Origin: Malus domestica
Lineage: Eukaryota; Streptophyta; Magnoliopsida; Rosales; Rosaceae
Assembly: GCF_042453785.1 (NCBI RefSeq)
Contig: NC_091674.1
Span: 29,399,501-29,463,500 of the forward strand
Length of the DNA: 64,000 nt
Direction: 5' to 3'
A program made the translations under genes and the position numbers. The notes below the pieces were generated by a model that saw only the letters and a program-made list of their open reading frames with translations, was not told the DNA's origin and made no database searches. The first letter of the stretch is position 1, and every line of letters starts with the position of its first letter. Below, one piece after another: positions 30,721-42,789 of the stretch.

Positions 30721-33700
30721 TCACCACAAGTGCTCTCTCCCATATTCGCGGACAATGACCGGCACGCTTGTGGGTGGAATCTACAGTAACACCAAAAAAC
30801 AATACGATGAAGACTGATCGTCAGGAAAACTCTTACGGATCCTTAACAAGAAAAGAAAGGAGAGATTACAAAAGGAATAATAACTGAGTTTCTTGTTTCA
30901 CGGTTTCAAGTAGGAGCGTAAAAAGGACTTACCATGCCGTAATCTGTGACAATCATAGATATATAATCTGACGGAGTAGCATCATACCTGTTACACATCC
31001 AGAAGCGTATTAAGAATCATTCCAACTAATGTTGTTTTGTACGGTGAACAATATGAAAACTTACATTAAATTCAGAAGTTGCAGATTTTCCTTGTTCGCC
31101 CAATTATCTAGATAGTTTACATCCGTTCTTCCAGAAACCTTCGCAATAGCATTTGGATCACCTGCAAGGATTACGACAATGCTACTTAATCACTTTCAGG
31201 GAAAAAAGAAAATGAAGTTAAGCAAATCAAAGAAACAAGATCAATACAAAAGCTCAGGGCCGCGTATGAGAACCAACGTACCTAGTTCGTTAGAGCAAAT
31301 TGAATCAAGCTGTACCCTTTCGTGAAACTTATAAGCTTCACAGCAGATCAAGACTGGAACACAAAATGCATGAGCAACCATAGCAACACATGCAGTTCCC
31401 ACTCTCGAATATACAGTTCCATTAGATAATACTGAGGCGGCTCCCAAAAACACTCGCGTTACTTCATGCATGATATAAGACACGGCGTTTATATGAGTAT
31501 ATGTACAACTCAGGCCCTTTGCGACCAGCCTACGAAGTAAGGCTTGGCCTTCAAGCTTTGGACGGGAGTCTACTACCACAACACGAAACTTTTTTCCGAG
31601 TTCATGGGCATATAGCAGAATCATCTCAACAACACATGATGATCCGTACGTGAGAAGAACATCTCCGTCCCTAACCTTTGTAGAAGCATGCCCGACTATC
31701 ACCTTATCAGCAAGTATTATCTTTTCATTTATAAAACGGTCAATTTCTGAACAAAGTGTAGATTTTGCGTCAGACTCGGAAAGATTTAAGGGGAGCTTGG
31801 CAATACGACTCTTCAGAAACCTTACTGCATTTCCCATGCTGATCGAAAGTGGCCTGCATTCAGTGAAAAATGAGACATAACTACTGAGTTTTGCAGTTAA
31901 ATCTCTGACAAGAAATTTCTTTGGCGGTGTTGAGTAGTCTCTAATGGCTTCTTGAAATGCTTGGAGCATTGCAATACAACGAGCATTACCCCCTGATACT
32001 TCTCCAGCCAAATACTTCAGTCCAACCTGACAAATGTCCATAATTGCATCAACGTTATTAGCCATGCAGATGATAATGTATAATGATACATTCATCCACT
32101 CCTTTTAGTTTTGAAACATTCAGGTAAATGTTATCAAATGTTCACTAGTAGAAAGATCTTTACCCTTGAAACGAGATAAATACTGGAACTCTTTCAAACG
32201 CATCTAGGACTGTCTAGATGTGCTCATACTTGTACGAAATGCTTTGAAAAAAGTGTGTGCACAGAGGCAACATGTAAATGAAAAAAACATACATTGAAAG
32301 CTTTGTGACGCGTTTTATTTCTTAACAAAAGTTTGACAACAAAATTTATTCAAAACGTACGTGATAGCTTACTTCTGTTGACCTTATTAGGAAAAGTTCC
32401 ATTTAATCATAAATTGAAAAGTCACAGTTTGAATGACTATTTTGAATTTTTGCAACAAAAGCCCGACTGCATAAGCACAAACGATGAGCCAGCAATAACT
32501 AGTTTCCTAAAAGGAAATACCTTATAAATGGCAGGATGCATTGGATCAAGTTGGAAAAACTTTGATTCAAGATCAGGAAGCTGAGTTCCACGCTCGTATT
32601 GAGGCAAATGCCGGAACAATTCAACTCTGTTTTTAGCTTCTGTTTGATGGACCACTGCACGCCTTTTTGCCTTCTCCACTCGGCTCTTATCATCAAACTG
32701 CATACGTGGAGGAGGAACATCTTTCTTCCTTTCCTTATCTGGTGGTCGATCACCCCCCTTTCTATCAGAAGCAGCCACCGAAGGCGCAACTTGAGAAGTA
32801 TCCTTCTTTTGCACAGACTGCTTTGCAGACTTAGCTGCCTTACCAGTAGCGCCACCTCCAGTTACAGCAGCAGGTTTTTTACCCTCACCTGTAATATTCC
32901 AAGGTTGGGGAACCATAAGAACAGTTAATACATGGATGGTATTGAGGGGAGCTCCAAACATACAAATAAACCAAATTGAAAGAGGTAAAGAAACAGATCA
33001 GTATTTCATACTAAATACACAATTAGACTCGATTTTACATAATCTTTGTTAAAATATAAAACAAATAAATGATGTTTACAACATGTATGCATGCAATTAA
33101 CAAGTAATTTAGTCGCTCCTTTGAGAAGTCGTCAATTGAAATTGAGCAATCATTAACACGTCAAATTGAGTGCGAGCCACGGTACAAATTACGGCATGTC
33201 TAGATTCACAAAAATCTTTTGTAAGTGACTTGATTTTTCGTCTAGAACACGCATTAATCTGGCAATAGCAGCTACACAACCAAAATACTGCGCGATTAAA
33301 AACGGATCACTTTCAAACCTCTAGCAGCGGCTTTTGCAGCGCGTTGAGCCTCTTGCAAGGCACGCCTTTCCGCTTTTGTGGTCTTGGCTGTCAAAGGTTT
33401 TGAATTTGCCGGAAGTTCTTTCTGCGATTCGGCAACCGCCTCTCCACTCTTTTCTGCACAGAATTGCAAGCTTTAACTAATTAGCACAAACACTATAACC
33501 AACTTAAACTTTGCATTTGCAATACTTAACTAATTAACGAAAATATCAGCATATAACTACACAATGCACTCGTACAAATACTCAAAATTTCAAATTGGCC
33601 CCAATGCAATAACTTCAATTCAATTTCTCAATGCAATTAAATTACCAGGAACTTCAGCAGCCGTCTTCAATGCTGCGGATTCGAATCCTACGCCGGGCAA

Positions 33701-34123
33701 GCTCGAGGCCATCTTTCCGGAGCCGCTCTGCCGATTCCAACGGGCCGAGGACTCATCGGAGAACTCGAGTCCATCCCCAACGCGACTCGAAGGCGAGGCT
33801 GACACCGGCGAGGTCCCTAACAACGACTCCAAGGGATTATAGCTGCCCACCGGCACGTCGCCGGATTCCGTGCGCCGCAACGCCGAATCCGGTACCGGCA
33901 CGGCTGCCGTACGGATCACGACTGTGTCGGAGAGGTGACGCGACGGGGGGATCATGACGGGAGAGAGAGAGTTGCTGGCCGGAGATTCGGAGAGAGGGGA
34001 AGGGGCTGTGATTGCCGGGCCGGACTGGGTCCGACACGGTGGGGCTTCGGCTACGGGGGTGAAGAACCCGACTTGGCGGACCTTGGGGTCGATCACGGTA
34101 CGGGAGACGCGACGCGCGTCCAT
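30721..34123 (-). CDS. Translation initiation factor eIF2B subunit delta
   Basis: Seven exons on the minus strand, 34123-33646, 33453-33319, 32888-32521, 32026-31282, 31161-31065, 30987-30933 and 30780-30721, join in frame to 645 residues, the usual size of plant eIF2B delta. The N-terminal ~300 residues are low-complexity and then lysine/arginine/alanine-rich (TTKAERRALQEAQRAAKAAA; KERKKDVPPPRMQFDDKSRV). The C-terminal half is the IF-2B regulatory domain: VGLKYLAGEVSGGNARCIAM, FINEKIILADKVIVGHAS, DVLLTYGSSCVVEMILLYAH, VVDSRPKLEGQALLRRL, DPNAIAKV, PSDYISMIVTDYGMIPPTSV and VIVREYGREHLW. eIF2B exchanges GDP for GTP on eIF2; delta belongs to the alpha-beta-delta regulatory core that senses phosphorylated eIF2 alpha. 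All junctions are GT-AG. Start chosen as the only ATG before the conserved frame. Confidence 0.93.
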
Positions 34124-35400
34124 GGAGCGTGAGAGAGAGTCTCTAGGGTACGGATTTTGGCGGTGGAGGGAGAAGGAGGTGGCTGTTAAATTGTTACCGG
34201 TGAAGGCGGAGGAGGATGGGATGCCGTGGAGAGTTTTTCTAACGTGGACTCCGGTTTCGTATTGGTCAAGTTTTAAAGCTTTCTGTTTTTGACCAGTAGC
34301 AGTTAATAACTTTTCAAATTTTTAGTCTTCAAACTTTTTTTAATACAAGTGATATTATTATTTTAATTTATCCTACATTCTATTCTGATTCAAATTTTAA
34401 GACGTTTTCGTTGAGAAAAATAAGTTCTTTTGACGGATGATTAGTGATTTTGAAGTTTTGAATCTGTATAAAAAAATAACATTAAACATAATTGTGAATA
34501 TTTTTGTGAATATTTTTGTCTTCAAAAGAGCCTATTCTTTTAAGTTTTGAATCCGCATACAAAATAAGCTTTTTGAAGACAAAAAATATTTGCATAAAAA
34601 CAAGTTCTCTAATTGTGTTCTCTTTTGAACACAATTTTCATTAAGTGACACTAATTATATTCGCAAAACAAAATGGCACTATAAACATAATAATAAAGAA
34701 AAAGGACACTGAAATATTTAAATAAAGTTACAAACATAATCAGTATTAGTGGTACCCAAAGGTACTTAACAGTTCACATGCAATTATTTGCAAATTCTTG
34801 ACCATTAGGATAAATGCATTTTTAGGTATATCGACAATGTGGTTACCTTTAATTATTCATTTATGGACCACCAAGGCTAATGATCCTTTTTTAGTCACTC
34901 ATCAGTGTCATCACTTACCAATCCTTAGCAAAATAATGTCCTTGTCTTCTACTACTACCTTTATTTTGATCTGATCTAATCTTCTGCTACCTGCTAAACA
35001 CCATGGGACCAACTAATTAATTGGTGTAAAGATGAAGAATTGATTGGTGTTAACATATGGAAGACTTTGCGTGCAACTTCATGTTATTTGACGGTATTTT
35101 AAGTCAATTACATATTGTCACGTGATTAAGTTAAAACGCATGAAAATAATAGTGTGTGATTAACTTAGAAGAATGTTAGAATTGCGTTTAAGCATCTTGG
35201 TGTGGATAGGTTTCTCTCGTTAAGATGTATCATGTAAGAACAAGAATTCATCTATCACATTCTTTCTATTTGTCCCCATCTCCAACAAGAAAAAAGAAGA
35301 AAAAAAATCTCAAAGTATTAATTGTCTGGGACAAGATGAACCACTACATGCGGTCTTTACATATTTTGATGGTGAAATAAAACAAAAATTGCAGAGTTTC
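34124..35400. other. Intergenic, AT-rich
   Basis: Contains the eIF2B delta promoter at its left end. No further gene or clear element seen. Confidence 0.4.
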
Positions 35401-35402
35401 TG

Positions 35403-36590
35403 AGGATGTGCTAATCATAGTGAGCTTTCGGGCTGCAGCTACACTTGCAGCATTTGCAGTTTCTCATAAAAACTGCAACTCCACCAGGAAGCAAGTGTGC
35501 TCTGCTGTCAATCCTCCAGGCACCATATAAAGAGAAAACTGAACTTTTTTTTGTTCACACTGTTTGAACTTGTATAGTGTTCTAGTAGTTTAGCGGATAA
35601 ATCGATCAGCTACACATTTTCTGTAATAACTCGAGTCCTATATCGGAAATACACTGAAAAGAGCTATGGTACTTACGCAAGACTCATGAGCCTAAAAATC
35701 ACCGTCAGCTAGCACTTTTGGGTTAGACATTGTGTTGTTTACATTTTTGGCCCATCAAGCGAAAATGGTGGTTAATTTCTTGGTCAAGACCGGCTAGAGC
35801 TAAAGCTTCATTAAGGATTGTTTTGTAGAACTTTACGGGTTTAGGAGAATTGTTTTTGGTGTAAAAGTCTCAAATTTAGGATATTCTGCTGCACGGATTT
35901 CTTGAGAAACGAAGTCATAGTCACGTAAATATTTAGTAATTGATGTTGGTTTCTTGTACTGCAGAGAAAGATGACTCAGACTTCCACCAGCAGGAGAAAG
36001 AAGGAGAGATGGAACATGAGGAGGCGGCTGAAACTATTATCGCAGGCGAACAATTGAACTATGCGAAAGAAATAGAGTTGTTGCATAATCTAGTGAGGGA
36101 ATTGCAGCACAGGAATCTGAGGATTGAAGGAAAATTGTTATAATTATGTGTTCTAAAAGAAGAGCAATCATACATGGCTCGGTTGCAAAGGAGTCTAAAC
36201 GAAAAGGCAGCGGAGGTTGACATGCTCGATCAATGCCGCCGTTGCTTGTTTGTAGGCTGAGAGCCAGAGAGGAAGGTTCTTGTGGGAGATGTGAAGCAGT
36301 GTGGTTTGGTGAAGAAGCAGCTAGAGGCGGCCAAGAAAATGATAGCTGAAATGTAGAGGGAGATGGAATATTCCGGCGAGAGTGAGGTGAAGGGGAGGTT
36401 GTTGGTGGTGGGAGAAGAAGTTTCTAGGTTTCCCAAACAGTTGAGAAGAAGCTGAAAGGTGTGAAAAATGGTGACTTGGAAGTATTGAAGATGAAGAGGA
36501 GGAACAAAGAGCTAGAAAATAGGGAATTGGCAGTCAAATCGGTTTGTGCACAAACCAGAATCACTACTTTATCTAGCATGAATCAGGTAC
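35403..36590 (+). pseudogene. CHUP1-like pseudogene (5' part only)
   Basis: Fragments follow the order of CHUP1, the plant outer-envelope protein that links chloroplasts to actin. A hydrophobic N-terminal piece (VLIIVSFRAAATLAAFAVSH) lies near 35403-35500. A coiled-coil part starts at about 35964: NYAKEIELLHNLVRELQHRN, LRIEGKLL, then LKEEQSYMARLQRSLNEKAA, EVDMLD, KKQLEAAKKMIAEM, LEVLKMKRRNKELENRELAV and RITTLSSMNQ, ending at a GT donor near 36588. In-frame stops occur after EGKLL (TAA at about 36139), after the MLD region and after IAEM, with frame changes between segments. The proline-rich profilin-binding middle and the conserved C-terminal half are absent. So this is a dead, truncated copy. 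Confidence 0.7.
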
Positions 36591-36719
36591 ATAATTCTTT
36601 GTTTAATTAGTTTACAGTCTCTACAATAACTGCAAACATTAGTGAAGAAAACTTAGACTTCACCCCAACCCCCCTTCTTTTACTCAAATATTGATCTATT
36701 TCTTTCGTACATTTGTTTA

Positions 36720-37082
36720 CACTATGTTTGGATGAAGAAATTTAAGATTACTAAGGAATTTTAAAATGACGGAAATTGAAACGAAGGGATTTTATTTTCT
36801 AGAATTTGTGAATTTTGTTGTTTGGTTAACTTAAAAGAAGAATGGAATTGAAAACGGAATTTGTTAATTTTAAACTCTCAATCATAGAAATTGGAAAATG
36901 ACACCTATTTACATGAAATTTAAACTTGGAAATTGGAGGCCCCAAATTCCAAGTTGTTTTTTCCACGCAGAAATTCTAAATTTCTATGTTATAAATCCAA
37001 ACAAGGGAATTTGTGCATATCAATTTATAAATTCTGACTTTTATCCAAATTCCAAGTTTATTTTCCTCATCCAAACATAGTG
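36720..37082. mobile_element. Tourist-type (PIF/Harbinger) MITE
   Basis: Ends CACTATGTTTGGATGAnGAAA and TTTnCTCATCCAAACATAGTG are inverted repeats. TTA at 36717-36719 and 37083-37085 is the 3-bp duplication typical of PIF/Harbinger elements. 363 bp, AT-rich, non-coding. Confidence 0.82.
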
Positions 37083-37085
37083 TTA

Positions 37086-37500
37086 GTCTATATGTTAAGT
37101 CTTTTGTTAATCGATGATACGCAGTGTTTTTGGCCCACCCAAATTTTCACTTTGCTATCGAAATTTATTTTGTTTCATTTTTGCAAACATAATTAGTTAA
37201 AAATTAACGAAAAATTAATTTAACGGATAGAATAACAGACATATAGAAAAGTAGTATGATTAAAAATTAACGTAAGCGAGATGAGAAAAAAAAACTTTAG
37301 GTACGTAAAGTAGGAAATTGGGAAATTTAAAGGTAGGAAAATGAGAATTACTACTATCTGATAAACATGCCATAATAAAGGGCATTTTGAGAAATAAGCT
37401 TCATCCGTTCACCAGATGCGATCTGTCCATCTAATATTCACCAAAAAGATTTGGATCAACTAGATTTCATCCGCCATCCAACTGTCACAAATCCATGATT
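37086..37500. other. Intergenic AT-rich DNA
   Basis: No gene seen; ends in the (TA)n run at 37501-37522. Confidence 0.4.
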
Positions 37501-37860
37501 AATATATATATATATATATATAGGGTTAAACTTTGTTTACGACCCTTATGTTTCGTAGTTTTCAACATTTAGTACATAAAGTTTTTTTCATCCTAGAGTC
37601 ATACCTAAATTATTAATTTTGGGAAAGTCTTATACATCCGTTAGTCAAACTGTTAATTTTCCCGTTAAGTGATGATGTGGCGCCCATGTGGACAATGACT
37701 GGGCAACACGTGTCATTAAATATTAATTTAAAAAAACCCATCCCTTCTCCCCCCCCCCAACCCAGAATAAGAAAAAAAAAAAAACCGAATCTGCAACCCA
37801 AAAGAAGAAAAAGGAAGATAGGTGGGTCGCGTTCACGGGACCCAGGGGGACGAACTGGGT

Positions 37861-38137
37861 TTGAGCTGCTTTTTTTTTTTTTCTTCTTCTTCTTCCTCCT
37901 TCTTCTTTTTCTTCCCAAATTTGGTTTTTTTTTTTCTTCTTCTTCTTCTTCTCAGATTCGTTTTTTTTTTTCCTTCTTCTTCTTCCCATATTCGATTTTT
38001 TTTCCATATTTGTTTTTTTTTTTCTATATTTGTTTTTTTTTTCCTTCTTCTTCTTCTTCTTCTTCTTCTTCTTCCCAGATTCGTTCTTCTTCTTCTTCTT
38101 CTGCCCATATTCGTTTTTTTTTCCTCCTTCTTCTTCT
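37861..38137 (+). repeat. Polypyrimidine (CTT)n-rich tract
   Basis: Almost pure T/C with CTT and TTC triplets and interspersed CCCAnATTCGTTTTT units. Long open frames here on both strands are simple-sequence artefacts. Confidence 0.85.
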
Positions 38138-38744
38138 TCGGGAGAATGGATGGGTTTTTTTTTAAACTTTTATTTAATTAATTAATTTAATATTTTTAAT
38201 GACACGTGGCACCCAGTCATTGTCCATATATGTCACAGCCCGTTCCGGAATTTTTAATTCCGAGGACGTGAAAAGACGAAAATGCCCTTAAACGGGACTA
38301 AGGGGCGAAAATTTAACAATTTGGATTGAGTTGGACACGTGGGATCCCCACACCCCTCAATCCTCTCCCTATTTTCTGCATACTGTCTCTCTCTCTCCTC
38401 CCTCACGAATCTCTCTCTCTCTGTCACTCTTCTTCTCCGTTCGAACAAACCAACCACAAAACAACCTTAAACTTCCACCAACGACGGAGTTAAGACCACC
38501 ATCGAACTCCTGGAGACTCCACGATCACGTAGACACCAATTTCAGGTAAGTTTTACTTCGGAAAACCTAGATTCTAAACTCCCCGTGAAAGTGCACTGTT
38601 CATGATCTTCGAATTGACTTTGTTTTAGGACAATCCAAGCTCACAGTGAGCTTAGTGAGGTTCCAAGGAAGCTCGGAGTGCTTCGTTGGAAGTTTTTGGA
38701 CGTAAGAACACGGAGATCGATAAGTTCAAAGTTTGGCCGGAGCT

Positions 38745-39065
38745 TTCGAGGCATTTTCCGGCGAATCCCCGGCGAGTTAGGCGTCGAGGTAGGTATAAAT
38801 CTCTTCGTCTCGTCAAGTACTACAACTTTCCTTTTTGTTTCACTCAATTTCGTTGAGTATTGAAGAAGTTATACTCATTTGAAAAATACCCAGTTTCCGG
38901 CGACCTCCGAGGCTTTCGAGGCAGTTTCCGGCCAAACTACGGCGAACTAGGTGTTGGGAAAGGTACCATTCTCTTTGTCTCTTCAAGGGCTACAACTTTC
39001 GTTTTTGAATCACTTGATTTCGTTGAGAAATGACAAAGTTATGGCAATTTGAAAAACTGCCCAAA
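38745..39065 (+). repeat. Imperfect ~170-bp duplication within the solo LTR
   Basis: TTTCGAGGCATTTTCCGGCG ... TTTCGTTGAGTATTGAAGAAG is followed by TTTCGAGGCAGTTTCCGGCC ... TTTCGTTGAGAAATGACAAAG, about 170 bases later. An old internal duplication. Confidence 0.6.
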
Positions 39066-39735
39066 AAACGGCCGCCGGAAAAACCAGTCCGGCGACCCAA
39101 GGAAGAAGGTGCTACAGTAAAAATAAAAAATAAAAATAAAATTATTTTAAAAATATGTCGACGTCCGTGACGTCGAGTAGATCACTGTGGTATATTCATA
39201 TACCTAAATTGAACACCGTATGAGAAAGTTATTGAAGATTGTTGGTTAGGTGTTCGAATAACGTTTTATAGTTTTCACATTTAGGTAAAAATGTGAATTG
39301 ACGATCCGACCGTTGGATGGTGATGAAATTTTAGGATGTTGTCCTAGAGGTATAATGTGGACCTCTGGAAGTTATGGATTTAAAATCTGAGGGGTGGATC
39401 TTCCGGATCGAACTACGTAGTGACGTATTTATATAAGTTATATATTCTATCGATATGAATTCTGAGGTTGGATTTGATTACTATTCTAGGCGGCGATCGT
39501 CGTGACGCCTTGATGTGTGGTGCTAGGGAGTTGTTGGACGAACTCCAGGTGAGTGGGCAGTTTTGTTTTCCGTATATATATATACTTGACGTTTCCCAGA
39601 AATTGAATTGAAATGAAAATATGTTTAAAATGAAATGCATATGAGTTATGTGGAAAAACGGGAAGTGAAATACCATGCATAGAATTGATATGAAAAGTAT
39701 ATAGAAATGTGAGTTGAAATGCCATGCATGAATTA

Positions 39736-39892
39736 ATATATGATGCATATGTATGAATTGGTGCGGTGGACGCACAGGTAAGAATTGATTTATGATGCAT
39801 ATGTATGAATTGGTGCGGTGGACGCACAGGTAAGAATTGATTTATGATGCATATGTATGAAATGGTGCGGTGGACGCACAGGTGAGTATTTA
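39736..39892 (+). repeat. Three tandem ~54-bp units within the solo LTR
   Basis: TATGATGCATATGTATGAAT followed by TGGTGCGGTGGACGCACAGG recurs three times with almost no change. Confidence 0.85.
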
Positions 39893-40869
39893 ATTACTGT
39901 TATGATGATGATGATATATATTGAGCTCAAATCCTGCACCATGGTTTAGTGCTTATAGTATTCACCGCATCGCACGCTCGCCTTGGATCCAAGTAGATGC
40001 TAGTCGTACAGTCCACGCGGAGTGGGTACGACAGACCAGTCGCGAGAGTGTTAGTGAGATTCCGACTGGTGGGTGACCTTAGATTATGTGCACAGATGAT
40101 TTATGAGAAGCACTAGAGCGTAACTTGTGTGCAGAAGGCCGGACGGGTCACAGAGGTGACTCCGGTAGAGTGATAATGATAGATTTTGAGCTCTAGGTTC
40201 AACCGTACAGGGCTATTAGAGGGCCTCCGGTTGATTACTTTCTTGCACCTGATATGATTATTGTTGATGCATCCATACTTAACTGTTGAATTAGACATGG
40301 CATGGCATGATTGATAAAGAAAAAAATGTTGAGTTAATGAATTAAAGTATTGAGAATATATATGTATAATTATATTTTACATTTCTGGGAAAATATACAG
40401 GTTTTACGGAGAGGGGTTACAACGTTTTGAAAAATGTTTGGATTTGGAAAAGAATGGTTTTACTGACCCACTCAATTTTGGTTTTGCGCCCCTCCAGGTT
40501 CAGGAATCACAAAGGTGTGGTGACTACGAGGAATTCCGCGGGGTTCTGACAGAATGGACCAAATTAGGACTCACCTTCGGGTGTATCAACGTATAAATTG
40601 TATAATTAAAGCTTCCGTACTGTGCAAATGGTTACGTCACTCTCACGTGACGGCCAGCATGCCCTCCTTCGGGACGGGGTGTGTCAATATAGACGCCACG
40701 CTATCATTTAACGAGAGAACTAACAGTTTGACTAACAGATGTATGAGACTGTCCTAAAATTAACATTTTAGGTATGATTCTGGAATGAAAAAAACTTGAT
40801 GTACTAAATATTGAAAATCACGAAATATGAGGATAGTAAATAAAGTTTAACCCATATATATATATGATG

Positions 40870-41170
40870 ATGATGATGAACTAGTAATTAGTGTGATTAA
40901 AATTGATCTGGCTTTCTACAGTTTACCCACACCACATAGAAATGGAGTCCTCCACGGAATTCCATGAGCTTTGTGACTAAAGAAAAGGTCAAGAGTCTCC
41001 CACACACCACACTCATCTAGGTCTCACAAAAACTTGTTTCCCCCTCCACGTGTTCCCATGCATGTCCCCATACTCAAATCATCCCCACACCTGTCCCCCT
41101 CCACCCACCTTAACATCTCCCCCACATCTCTCTCCCTAACATCACTATCTCTCTCTCTCTCAGAGCATCC
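40870..41170 (+). promoter_or_regulatory. Oleosin promoter with G-box and RY element
   Basis: CACGTG (G-box, 41047-41052) and CATGCATG (RY element, 41057-41064) lie close together about 110-125 bases before the ATG. G-box plus RY is the classical combination bound by bZIP and ABI3/FUS3 B3 factors in seed-maturation genes. A CTCTCTCTCTCTC leader follows (41148-41161). Confidence 0.6.
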
Positions 41171-41686
41171 ATGGCTGACCGTCACCAAAACCCAACACAA
41201 ACCCACCAGCAGCAGCCGCAGAGAGCTCCGAGACCCAGCCCTAACACCCCCACAAATTCCTCAATATTCCTACGTAAACTCCAAGGCCATGCACCCAACT
41301 CCACCCAGCTCGTCGGCTTTCTCACCCTCCTCGTCTCCGGCGCCATTCTCCTCCTCCTCACCGGTCTTACCGTCACCGCCACCGTCCTCGGCCTAGTCAT
41401 CTTCACCCCTATCATCATCATCTCCAGTCCCATATGGGTCCCCCTCGGCGCCATCCTCGTCCTCACGGTCGGCTTCTTCGTGTCCATGTGCGGGTTTGGC
41501 GCCGCGGCCGTGGCTGGTTTGTCTTGGATGTATAGGTATTTCAAGGGGATGCACCCGCCCGGTTCGGACCGGGTTGACTACGCCAGGAGCCGGATTTACG
41601 ATACGGCGAGCCATGTCAAGGATTATGCTAGAGAGTACGGCGGGTATTTGCACAGTAAGGTCAAGGATGCAGCTCCCGGTGCTTAA
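41171..41686 (+). CDS. Oleosin
   Basis: Single-exon gene of 171 residues. Residues 1-45 are a hydrophilic Gln/Pro-rich N-terminus; about 46-118 form the long uninterrupted hydrophobic hairpin; the rest is an amphipathic C-terminus ([20 protein letters not shown]). The proline knot P-x5-SP-x3-P is exact: P80, S86, P87 and P91 in [13 protein letters not shown]. Oleosins insert in the phospholipid monolayer of seed and pollen oil bodies and stop them fusing. Length is normal, the start is preceded by a CT-rich leader, and the promoter has seed-type motifs, so I expect a working, seed-expressed gene. Codon usage is C-rich compared with neighbours, as often seen in highly expressed plant seed genes. 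Family call firm. Confidence 0.96.
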   Translation: MADRHQNPTQTHQQQPQRAPRPSPNTPTNSSIFLRKLQGHAPNSTQLVGFLTLLVSGAILLLLTGLTVTATVLGLVIFTPIIIISSPIWVPLGAILVLTVGFFVSMCGFGAAAVAGLSWMYRYFKGMHPPGSDRVDYARSRIYDTASHVKDYAREYGGYLHSKVKDAAPGA

Positions 41687-41689
41687 ACC

Positions 41690-41815
41690 AAAGATCAAGC
41701 TAGAGGATTTGGGTTTTTCTCACCGGTCCGGTTTATTGTTGAATGTTGAGCCTGCAGATATGTTGGGCCGGTTTTGTTTCACCTTTACGTTTCATGTCTC
41801 TGATATTTGGGTTGT

Positions 41816-41846
<31 letters not shown>

Positions 41847-42510
41847 GTAGTTTAAAAAAATTTATTTTTCATTTTGTGCTCTGATTTTGAGGGCTTTTAT
41901 CTAGTACATGGTTTGGGCTTTGGCTATTTGTTTTGGACCTGGTTATGGTTTTGGTGGTGGAAGGAATCAACTTTTGCATGGACCCAAAAATATTCGACCT
42001 TTCCTTACCTTTTTTTTTCCTTTGATTTAATGGAATTCATGAATTATTAATTTTTTTTGGTAACAAAAAGTTTAGGGATGGGGAGCCACCCCGTTCCAGG
42101 GCTAGAGCATACCACAGCCCTCTTTTAACAGGAAATAAGGGCGAACAAAGGGACTAAAAAGATAGATTAGCGACCGGACTTATAGAGGGGCCTTAGCTCT
42201 TTTTATGTTTTTACGTTCTACTTGAATTGGAAATGTGGAACAATAGAATAGTTTTGCTATAAGACCACACTCCACTTATGGTTGGTAGATACTAGACAAG
42301 CCCTATGCATAAAATAACAAAATAAGCAACGTTATAGAGAAAACGTTTTAAATTTATTACTTAATTTAGAAACAAATCCTGCAAATTAACTTGGTAAAAT
42401 GGGGAAGTCCAATTTTTCATCTCACTGACATTGAAAATAAAATATTTAATAGTTAGTAGAATAAATTTAACTGTTAAAAGATGCGTAGCACAAAGTACTA
42501 CGTGGCATTG
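41690..42510. other. Oleosin 3' region and spacer
   Basis: Includes a poly(T) run at 41820-41846 in the likely 3' untranslated region. No further gene seen. Confidence 0.4.
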
Positions 42511-42789
42511 AAGATAGGTTTGGTAAATTGGTCGTGTCGTTTTTATGTCATACCTCGTTACTTGTTATGTTCGTGTCGTTTTCATTTCATACCTGTTATC
42601 TTATCTTGTTATCTTAATGAGTTGTTAATAGATAATCTAATAACGGCCCAATTAATTAACGGGTCGTGTCATTTTATGTGAGTTAATGGGTTGTGTAAGA
42701 AATTGTTATACCTAATGTCTAGATTTGGTATCTTATTGGGGTTTCAACTGGTGACATTGTAAAGACTCGACTCGTTAACGGGTGGAACG

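Larger units (their letters stand above)
38231..40686 (+). mobile_element. Solo LTR of a large Ty3/gypsy-type element
   Basis: 2,456 bp, begins TGTCACAGCCCGTTCC and ends GGACGGGGTGTGTCA, with the exact 5-bp duplication ATATA at 38226-38230 and 40687-40691. It has a promoter-like front with a CTCTCTCTCC-rich leader (about 38385-38430), no coding region, and no internal domain next to it. The size and GACAGCCCG-type ends recall long LTRs of Tekay/Del chromoviruses, which is inference. A solo LTR forms by recombination between the two LTRs of a full element. Confidence 0.72.
37524..40858. mobile_element. TIR element with long inverted ends, inserted in a (TA)n run and interrupted by a solo LTR
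   Basis: The left end GGGTTAAACTTTGTTTACGA continues for about 200 bp (TTCAACATTTAGTACATAAA, CATACATCCGTTAGTCAAAC). The reverse complement of 40690-40858 follows it closely (GGGTTAAACTTTATTTACTA, TTCAATATTTAGTACATCAA). The inner parts also match: TGGACAATGACTGGG at 37690 pairs with CCCAGTCATTGTCCA at 38211. Both ends abut TA repeats, so a duplication cannot be read. Without the solo LTR at 38231-40686 the element is about 0.87 kb and its core is a polypyrimidine tract. Probably a Mutator-like non-autonomous element. Confidence 0.7.

Noticed and set aside
37613-38181. Long Phe/Ser/Leu- or Lys/Arg-rich frames on both strands
   Set aside because: Pure polypyrimidine simple sequence.
39413-39827. 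Frames MRPPHQFIHMHH... on the minus strand
   Set aside because: They read through the 54-bp tandem units of the solo LTR; repeated peptides are a by-product.
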